DNA from: Burkholderiales bacterium
GTDB lineage: Bacteria; Pseudomonadota; Gammaproteobacteria; Burkholderiales; Burkholderiaceae_C
DNA length: 18,720 nt
Direction of reading: 5' to 3'
Assembly (NCBI GenBank): GCA_016703325.1
Contig: JADJCH010000045.1
Coordinates: forward strand, 1 to 18,720
Shown: in pieces, positions 13,341 through 18,720 of the stretch
Layout: the number at the start of each line of letters is the position of its first letter
Numbering within the stretch: the stretch's first letter is position 1
The notes under the pieces: model-generated
The model's input: only the letters and a program-made list of their open reading frames with translations
Told to the model about the DNA's origin: nothing
The model's database searches: none
Translations under genes and position numbers: made by a program

Positions 13341-15386
13341 ATGACACCCCTCCTCCAAAGCCACATCGCCGGCCGCTGGCTCGGTGCGACCCCGGCGCAG
13401 ACGCTGCGCAGCGCCATCAACGGCCGGCCAGTGGCGGCCACGCACGCCGAGGCCATCGACTTTGGCGAGGCGGTGCACTTCGCCCGCACCGTCGGCCTGC
13501 CCGGCCTGCTGGCGCTGGACTTCCAGCAGCGCGCGGCCCGGCTGAAGGCGCTGGCCAAATTCCTGGTCGAGCGCAAGGAAGCGCTCTACGCCGTGTCGGC
13601 CCACACCGGCGCGACGCGCGCGGACAGCTGGATCGACATCGAGGGCGGCACCGGCACGCTCTTCGCCTACGCCAGCGCCGGCAGCAACGAGCTGCCCAGC
13701 GGCAACCTGGTGCACGAGGGCCCGGTGCTGAACCTGGGCAAGACCGGGCGCTTCAGCGGCACGCACATCCTGGTGCCGCGCGGCGGGCTGGCGGTGCACA
13801 TCAACGCGTTCAATTTCCCGATCTGGGGGCTGCTGGAGAAGTTGGCCCCCAGCTTCCTGGCCGGCATGCCCTGCATCGGCAAGCCCGCCACCGCGACCAG
13901 CTACCTGACTGAAGCGCTGGTGCGGCTGATCGACGCCAGCGGCCTCCTGCCGGCCGGGGCGCTGCAGTTGGTGATCGGCGGCACCGGTGACTTGCTGAAT
14001 CGCCTTGACGGCCGCGACGTGGTCACCTTCACCGGCTCGGCCGACACCGCCGCGAAGCTGCGTGTGCACCCGAACGTGGTGCGCCACAGCATTCCCTTCA
14101 ACGCCGAGGCGGACTCGCTCAACTGCGCCATCCTGGCGCCGGAGGTCACGCCCGACGATGCCGAGTTCGACCTTTTCATCAAGGAGGTGGCGCGCGAGAT
14201 GACGGTCAAGGCCGGCCAGAAGTGCACCGCGATCCGCCGCGCCATCGTGCCGCGCCGCCACCTGGACGCGGTGGCCGAGGCGCTGCGTGCCCGGCTGGCC
14301 AAGACGGTGATCGGCGACCCGGCGGTGGAAGGCGTGCGCATGGGCGCGCTGGCCTCGCACGACCAGGTGGCCGATGTGGCCGCGCAGATCAACCGCCTGC
14401 GCGAGGCGGCGGACCTGGTGCACGACGGTGGCGCCAGCTTTGCGCCGCGGGGCGAGGGGGTGGGCGAGGGCGCCTTCCTCGCACCGATGCTGCTGAGTGC
14501 GCGCAACCCGCTGGGCGACGACACGGTGCATGCAGTCGAGGCCTTCGGCCCGGTCAGCACGCTGATGGCCTACGAGGACCTGGACGAGGCGCTGGCGCTG
14601 GCTGCGAAGGGGCAGGGCAGCCTGGTCGGCACGTTGGTGACAAAGAGCCCGGCGTTGGCAGCGAAGGTCATTCCGGTGGCTGCCGCTCTGCACGGCCGGC
14701 TGCACATCCTCGATGCGGAAGCCGCGCCGGAATCCACCGGCCACGGCTCGCCGCTGCCGCTGCTCAAACACGGCGGCCCGGGCCGCGCGGGTGGGGGCGA
14801 GGAGTTGGGCGGCATCCGTGCCGTCCACCACTACCTGCAGCGCTGCGCGGTGCAGGGCTCGCCGACGATGCTGGCGGCCGTCACCGGCGAGTACGTGCGC
14901 GGCGCGAAGCGAGTCGAGACCGAGATCCACCCCTTCCGCCGCCACTTCGAGGACCTGCAGATCGGCGAAAGCCTGCTGACGCACCGCCGCACGGTGAGCG
15001 AGGCGGACATCGTCGCCTTCGGAGGCATCTCGGGCGACTACTTCTACATGCACTTCGACGAGGTGGCCGCCAAGGACTCGCCCTTCGGCAAGCGCATCGC
15101 GCACGGCTACTTTGTGCTGTCGGCCGCCGCGGGCCTGTTCGTCAGCCCGGCGCCGGGGCCGGTGCTGGCCAACTACGGGCTGGACACGCTGCGCTTCGTC
15201 AAGCCGGTGGGCATCGGCGACACCATCCAGGCGCGCCTGACCGCCAAACGCAAGATTGACCGCCGGAAGGTCGATGCCCAGGGTCGCGGCCAGGGCGTGG
15301 TGGCCTGGGATGTGGAAGTGACCAACCAGCACGGTGAACTGGTCGCGAGCTACGACATCCTGACGCTGGTGGCCAAGCGCGGCTGA
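13341..15386 (+). CDS. paaZ: PaaZ, bifunctional oxepin-CoA hydrolase / semialdehyde dehydrogenase
   Basis: A 681-residue two-domain enzyme. Residues 1 to about 520 are an aldehyde dehydrogenase with Glu256 (in FNAEADSLN) and Cys295 (in KAGQKCTAIR), the same numbers as the catalytic residues of E. coli PaaZ, which supports the ATG at 13341. Residues about 530-681 are a MaoC-like hotdog hydratase with Asp566 and His571 in SGDYFYMHFD, corresponding to Asp561 and His566 there. The hydratase opens oxepin-CoA to a reactive semialdehyde and the dehydrogenase oxidises it with NADP to 3-oxo-5,6-dehydrosuberyl-CoA. There is no good ribosome binding site, and a repeat block separates it from the preceding gene by 151 bases, so it may have its own transcription or be expressed by read-through. 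Confidence 0.96.
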   Translation: MTPLLQSHIAGRWLGATPAQTLRSAINGRPVAATHAEAIDFGEAVHFARTVGLPGLLALDFQQRAARLKALAKFLVERKEALYAVSAHTGATRADSWIDIEGGTGTLFAYASAGSNELPSGNLVHEGPVLNLGKTGRFSGTHILVPRGGLAVHINAFNFPIWGLLEKLAPSFLAGMPCIGKPATATSYLTEALVRLIDASGLLPAGALQLVIGGTGDLLNRLDGRDVVTFTGSADTAAKLRVHPNVVRHSIPFNAEADSLNCAILAPEVTPDDAEFDLFIKEVAREMTVKAGQKCTAIRRAIVPRRHLDAVAEALRARLAKTVIGDPAVEGVRMGALASHDQVADVAAQINRLREAADLVHDGGASFAPRGEGVGEGAFLAPMLLSARNPLGDDTVHAVEAFGPVSTLMAYEDLDEALALAAKGQGSLVGTLVTKSPALAAKVIPVAAALHGRLHILDAEAAPESTGHGSPLPLLKHGGPGRAGGGEELGGIRAVHHYLQRCAVQGSPTMLAAVTGEYVRGAKRVETEIHPFRRHFEDLQIGESLLTHRRTVSEADIVAFGGISGDYFYMHFDEVAAKDSPFGKRIAHGYFVLSAAAGLFVSPAPGPVLANYGLDTLRFVKPVGIGDTIQARLTAKRKIDRRKVDAQGRGQGVVAWDVEVTNQHGELVASYDILTLVAKRG

Positions 15387-15575
15387 ATCATCCCTTTGGC
15401 CCGGTCCGGCCCGGCGTGACGGGTTGCCTGGCCGCATTCAGAAGCTCGCCTGTGGTGCGTACACGACGCACCAACGCGAGCTCTTTCACTTCCGGATCTC
15501 CTGCGTTTCTTGTGTTACTGAATGTGACTTATGCAACGGATAATTTTCACGTTGCGACGTCACCAGGACATGGAC

Positions 15576-16295
15576 ATGAACTTTCGGAAGAACCTCGGGC
15601 GCTCGGCCCTGCTGGGCAGCCTCGTAGCGCTCGGGCTTGCAGGCTGCGGTGGCAGCGACAACGACTCCGACGAGCCCGAGGCGGTGCCCGCAACCACCTA
15701 TCCGGTCGAGGCCGTGCTGCAGGCCCTGTTCACGACGTCCAATACGTTGTTGTCTTCCACCTACGTGGATCCGGCCAATCGCGAGGACTTCGTCTTTGCC
15801 ACTTCGATCATCCCGGACGCGTCCGGCGGGAAGGTGTTGTTTGAGGGCAAACCCGGCATCGAGATGAACGTCAGCCGGCTGACGACCGTGGTCACGCGCA
15901 ACGGTGTGAAGGTCTGGGAGCAGCCTGGCTCCGCATCCCTGCTTTTCACCACTGCACCCTTCCTCTGGCATGGGCAGATCGATGATGAAGGCACCTACAG
16001 TGTCCACAGCCCGGTCAATCGTTTGCCGGAGAAGGCCACCATCGGTACCCGGGGGAACTGGTTCGTCTCGACCGACTACGTGTCGCGGGAGAAGATGAAC
16101 GAACCGCCGAAGCAAACAACCACCGTCGACTACTACCTGGCCGCTGGCGACGCGGCGGGCACGGCTTGGTTGTGCCTGGATTTCCAGGTCAAGGAGCAGC
16201 TGACCGGAGCCACCCATTCCAGCGCCACCTGCCTGAAGACCAACGACAAGGGCGCGGTGCTTCAGGTCAAACGCGAAGGCGACGCGGCACTTTGA
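15576..16295 (+). CDS. Putative lipoprotein of unknown function
   Basis: A 239-residue protein with a lipoprotein signal: RK near the start, a hydrophobic core and the lipobox LAGC with the modified cysteine at residue 24, followed by Gly-Gly-Ser and an acidic, flexible stretch. It would be anchored in a membrane facing the periplasm. The body has no motif I recognise; it contains many beta-prone segments and two further cysteines near the C-terminus (WLCLDF and SATCLK), which could form a disulfide. ATG at 15576 is chosen because AGGA lies seven bases upstream; ATG at 15570 is too close to it. A GATAAT box at 15539-15544 could be its -10 element, but no convincing -35 is seen. A terminator-like hairpin follows, suggesting a single-gene unit. 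Confidence 0.78.
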   Translation: MNFRKNLGRSALLGSLVALGLAGCGGSDNDSDEPEAVPATTYPVEAVLQALFTTSNTLLSSTYVDPANREDFVFATSIIPDASGGKVLFEGKPGIEMNVSRLTTVVTRNGVKVWEQPGSASLLFTTAPFLWHGQIDDEGTYSVHSPVNRLPEKATIGTRGNWFVSTDYVSREKMNEPPKQTTTVDYYLAAGDAAGTAWLCLDFQVKEQLTGATHSSATCLKTNDKGAVLQVKREGDAAL

Positions 16296-16311
16296 GGATC
16301 TGCGGGTTGAC

Positions 16312-16337
16312 CCTGCGTTTTGCGCCAACGCAGGTTT
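16312..16337 (+). terminator. Probable intrinsic terminator after the lipoprotein gene
   Basis: CCTGCGTT (16312-16319) pairs perfectly with AACGCAGG (16327-16334) around a 7-base loop, followed by TTT. The T run is short, so termination may be partial. Its place just before a GTG at 16339 makes that GTG an unlikely start for the next gene. Confidence 0.6.
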
Positions 16338-16401
16338 CGTGAAGTGGTTGGCTGGGACAATCACTGCGGTCCTGCCCGATCCCACGAACCTGCGAGTGCC
16401 T

Positions 16402-18225
16402 GTGCCCAGCGCCTTCAACTTCTCAGTTTCTCCATTCGACTGTCTTGGTTCGGAAGAGCGCAGTCTGGTGCGCAACAGCCTGGACATTGCCTATTTCCCG
16501 GAGGCCGCGGTGCTGCTGGCGCCGGGTCAGCACCCGGAACATCTGTATGTGCTGATCAAGGGCTATGTACAGCAGTGGGATGGCGAGGAACTCGTCGCCA
16601 CCTACGGGCCGGATGACAGCTTCGATGGCCGTGCGCTGGTGGCCGGCAAGGCCTCCGATCGCTTTGTGGCTGCGGAAGAAGTGGTGGCCTACCAGCTGGC
16701 CAAGGACGCCGTCACGGAACTGATCTCCAGCAACGCCACCTTTGGCGCATTGCTGTTCTCCGACCTGTCGAAGAAGCTCAATGCGCTGGCCGAACGCGAG
16801 AGCGAACACGAGTTTCAGTCGCTCACGATGGCGCGGGTGGAAGAGGTGTTCATCCGGCCGGCTCACTGGGTGGAGGCGGACGATGACATCGTCAGCGTCG
16901 TCAAGGTCTTCCGTGCCCGGCGCACCACCAACGTCATGGTGCGCGACAGCCGCTGCGATCCGCCGGCGTTCGGGGTGTTCACCATCACAGGCCTGGAGCG
17001 TGCGGTGCTGCACGGCACGCCGCTGGACCGGTTGCCGGTGCGCGAGCTGGCCAACTTCCGCCTCATCACCGTCAAGCCCAAGGACCATCTCTTCGATGCG
17101 CTGGCGCTGATGATCCGCCACAAGGTGCACCGTCTGGTGGTGGCCGACGGGGACCGCATCGTCGGTTTCCTCCAGCAGCTGGACCTGCTGAGTTTTCTGT
17201 CCAACCACTCCTACCTGATCACGCTGCAGATCCTGGAGGCGCCCGACCTGTCTGCGCTGGAGACCGCCGCCGGGCAGATCACGCACTCGATCGGCATGCT
17301 GCACCGCAGTGGCACCAAGGTGGGCCAGATTGCCCGGCTGGTGCAGGAGCTCAACGCCAAGCTCTTCGAGCGTGCCTGGCAACTGGTGGCGCCGGCGGAC
17401 CTGGTGGAGAACTCCTGTCTGTTCGTGATGGGCAGCGAAGGCCGCGGCGAACAGATCCTCAAGACCGACCAGGACAATGGCCTGATCCTGCGCGACGGCT
17501 ACGACTGCCCGCACGACCTGGCGGCCATCTGTCAGCGCTTCTCGGAGGCGCTGACCCAGTTCGGTTACCCGGAGTGCCCGGGCAGGATCATGGTCAGCAA
17601 CCCCGATTGGCGCCACCCCGCCTCGGAGTTTGGCCGCCGCGCCAAGGGCTGGCTGCTGCAGCCCAGCGCGGAAAGCCTGATGGCGCTGGCCATCTTCATC
17701 GACGCCCATGCGGTGTGCGGCGACGCGGCGCTGCTGGAGCAGGTGCGCGGCGAACTGGACAAGCTCGCCACCGACAACGACGGCCTGCTGGCGCGGTTTG
17801 CCGCGTCGGTGGAGGCCTTCAACGAAGGGCAGGGCTGGTGGAACCGCATCCTCACGCTGGGCGACAGCGGCAAGGAGCAGCTGGACCTGAAGAAGGCCGG
17901 CACCTTCCCGCTGGTGCACGGCATTCGCGCACTGGCGTTGCAGCAGCGCCTGACCCAGACCGGTACGGTCGAACGCATCGAGGCCCTGGTGGCCGCTGAC
18001 AAGCTCTCGGCGCAGATGGGCACCGACCTGATCGAGTGCCTGCACTTCTTCATGAACCTCAAGCTCAAGACCGGCCTGCAGGCACTGGCACAGGGTCAAC
18101 AGCCGGGTGGCATCCAGGTGGACAAGCTCAGCAGCCTGGACCGCGACCTGCTCAAGGACGCGCTGGGGGTGGTGAAGCGCTTCAAGGCGCTGCTGCGTCA
18201 GCACTTCCGCCTGGACGTGCTGTGA
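16402..18225 (+). CDS. cNMP-binding / CBS-pair / DUF294 nucleotidyltransferase-like protein
   Basis: A protein of about 607 residues with four parts. Residues about 10-125 form a cyclic-nucleotide-binding-like jelly roll (LLAPGQHPEHLYVLIKGYV). Residues about 145-275 form two CBS motifs, likely adenylate sensors. A DUF294 nucleotidyltransferase-like domain carries GSEGRGEQ (344-351) and TDQDN (355-359), the G-S plus D-x-D pattern seen in GlnD-like transferases. A helical DUF294 C-terminal domain ends the protein. It probably modifies or regulates a partner in response to nucleotides; the target is unknown. GTG at 16402 is chosen because related proteins begin near PSAFNFSVSP; GTG 16396 or 16339 would add 2 or 21 residues, but 16339 abuts a terminator hairpin. 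The exonuclease gene follows after 13 bases. Confidence 0.85.
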   Translation: MPSAFNFSVSPFDCLGSEERSLVRNSLDIAYFPEAAVLLAPGQHPEHLYVLIKGYVQQWDGEELVATYGPDDSFDGRALVAGKASDRFVAAEEVVAYQLAKDAVTELISSNATFGALLFSDLSKKLNALAERESEHEFQSLTMARVEEVFIRPAHWVEADDDIVSVVKVFRARRTTNVMVRDSRCDPPAFGVFTITGLERAVLHGTPLDRLPVRELANFRLITVKPKDHLFDALALMIRHKVHRLVVADGDRIVGFLQQLDLLSFLSNHSYLITLQILEAPDLSALETAAGQITHSIGMLHRSGTKVGQIARLVQELNAKLFERAWQLVAPADLVENSCLFVMGSEGRGEQILKTDQDNGLILRDGYDCPHDLAAICQRFSEALTQFGYPECPGRIMVSNPDWRHPASEFGRRAKGWLLQPSAESLMALAIFIDAHAVCGDAALLEQVRGELDKLATDNDGLLARFAASVEAFNEGQGWWNRILTLGDSGKEQLDLKKAGTFPLVHGIRALALQQRLTQTGTVERIEALVAADKLSAQMGTDLIECLHFFMNLKLKTGLQALAQGQQPGGIQVDKLSSLDRDLLKDALGVVKRFKALLRQHFRLDVL

Positions 18226-18238
18226 GGGAGCCGCGCCC

Positions 18239-18720
18239 ATGAATCTGGCTCCCTCCCACGCCTGGGCCGCGCTGAAGCGCGAGTGGATGCTGTATCACAT
18301 GGGGGATCAGCGCTTTCGCTTCATGTTCGATGCGCCGCCGGACAACGAATGGGTCTCGCTGGACTGCGAGACCACCGGCTTGAATGTCGGGCGCGATGAG
18401 ATCATCTCCATCGGCGCGGTGCGCATCGTCGGCGACCGCATCCTCACCAGCCAGCGGTTGGAGCTGCTGGTCAAACCCAGCAAGGGGGTGTCGGCCGACA
18501 GCATCAAGGTGCACCGTCTGCGCGAGCAGGACGTGGCGCAGGGGCTGGATCCGGATGAGGCGATCAAGCAGTTGCTGCGCTTCATCGGCAGTCGGCCCCT
18601 GGTGGGCTACTACCTGGAGTTCGATGTCGCGATGGTGGACGACGGTGCCGTTCCCCATCCTCGGCCTGGGACTGCCGCAACCGAAGATCGAGACTCTCTT
18701 CGCTGTTCTACGAATACAAG
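18239..18720 (+). CDS. DnaQ-like 3'-5' exonuclease, 3' end outside window, two apparent frameshifts
   Basis: The N-terminal part of a DEDD-type exonuclease. LDCETTGL gives the first acidic motif (Asp and Glu binding metal), followed by DEIISIGAVRI; the second motif is LVGYYLEFDVAM. Such domains proofread or trim DNA or RNA ends. ATG at 18239 has GGGAG upstream and lies 13 bases after the DUF294 gene, so the two form one unit. After VAMVDD the expected protein continues in the next frame (VPFPILGLGLPQPKIE from 18645), then again in the third (SSLFYEYK from 18697). Two extra bases within about 55 nucleotides at the end of the sequence look more like read error than decay, though a pseudogene cannot be excluded. 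Confidence 0.75.
   Translation, partial: MNLAPSHAWAALKREWMLYHMGDQRFRFMFDAPPDNEWVSLDCETTGLNVGRDEIISIGAVRIVGDRILTSQRLELLVKPSKGVSADSIKVHRLREQDVAQGLDPDEAIKQLLRFIGSRPLVGYYLEFDVAMVDDGAVPHPRPGTAATEDRDSLRCSTNT

Noticed and set aside
13098..15437. 779-residue open frame on the minus strand opposite paaZ
   Set aside because: It mirrors paaZ codons in GC-rich DNA; its composition is an R/H/G/A-rich shadow with no protein-like motifs, while paaZ has intact catalytic residues.
16339..16401. GTG at 16339 as the start of the DUF294 gene
   Set aside because: It directly follows a terminator-like hairpin and the added 21 residues precede the normal family start.
16423..18240. 605-residue minus-strand open frame opposite the DUF294 gene
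   Set aside because: It is a shadow of a gene with recognisable domains; it has no ribosome binding site and no motif.
1..18720. CRISPR arrays, tRNA or rRNA genes, insertion sequences and phage genes
   Set aside because: I found no regularly spaced direct repeats, cloverleaf-like or rRNA-like stretches, transposase motifs or phage proteins on either strand; short RNA genes could still be missed by eye.

Overview
The window is high-GC DNA with tightly packed genes and codons rich in G or C at the third position. Several starts are GTG or TTG. The gene content (a beta-proteobacterial phenylacetate cluster with a TetR-type PaaR, G/C-run intergenic repeats, a DUF294 gene beside an exonuclease gene) suggests a beta-proteobacterium of the order Burkholderiales, perhaps the Rubrivivax/Leptothrix/Ideonella side. 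That placement is inference from gene style, not from a marker gene.

Left flank (1-4008): the 3' part of an acyl-CoA dehydrogenase gene, a nitronate monooxygenase-type flavoprotein gene (TTG start), a histidine-phosphatase gene, a small convergent gene, a coiled-coil membrane protein with a CxxC motif, and a small minus-strand gene with a good ribosome binding site but a doubtful 3' end. None of these has an obvious tie to the central pathway.

Centre (4009-15386): an aerobic phenylacetate (paa) catabolic cluster. paaY runs leftward. Rightward run paaG, paaI, paaK, paaA, paaB, paaC, paaD, paaE, a tetR/paaR regulator, an ABC-type periplasmic binding protein gene and, after a G/C-run repeat block, paaZ. 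PaaK makes phenylacetyl-CoA. PaaABCE, with PaaD as assembly factor, epoxidises the ring. PaaG isomerises the epoxide to the oxepin. PaaZ opens and oxidises it to 3-oxo-5,6-dehydrosuberyl-CoA. PaaI and PaaY are thioesterase-type housekeeping enzymes. The later beta-oxidation genes (paaF, paaH, paaJ) are not in the window. A partly palindromic TetR-like operator lies in the paaY/paaG divergent spacer. The most unusual feature is that paaB and paaC form one uninterrupted reading frame, either a natural fusion or the result of one miscounted base in a G run.

Right flank (15387-18720): an orphan lipoprotein gene followed by a terminator-like hairpin, then a large cNMP-binding/CBS/DUF294 nucleotidyltransferase-like gene, then the start of a DnaQ-like 3'-5' exonuclease gene. 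The exonuclease frame shifts twice in the last 80 bases, probably from poor sequence at a contig end. No RNA genes, insertion sequences, CRISPR arrays or prophage genes were seen.
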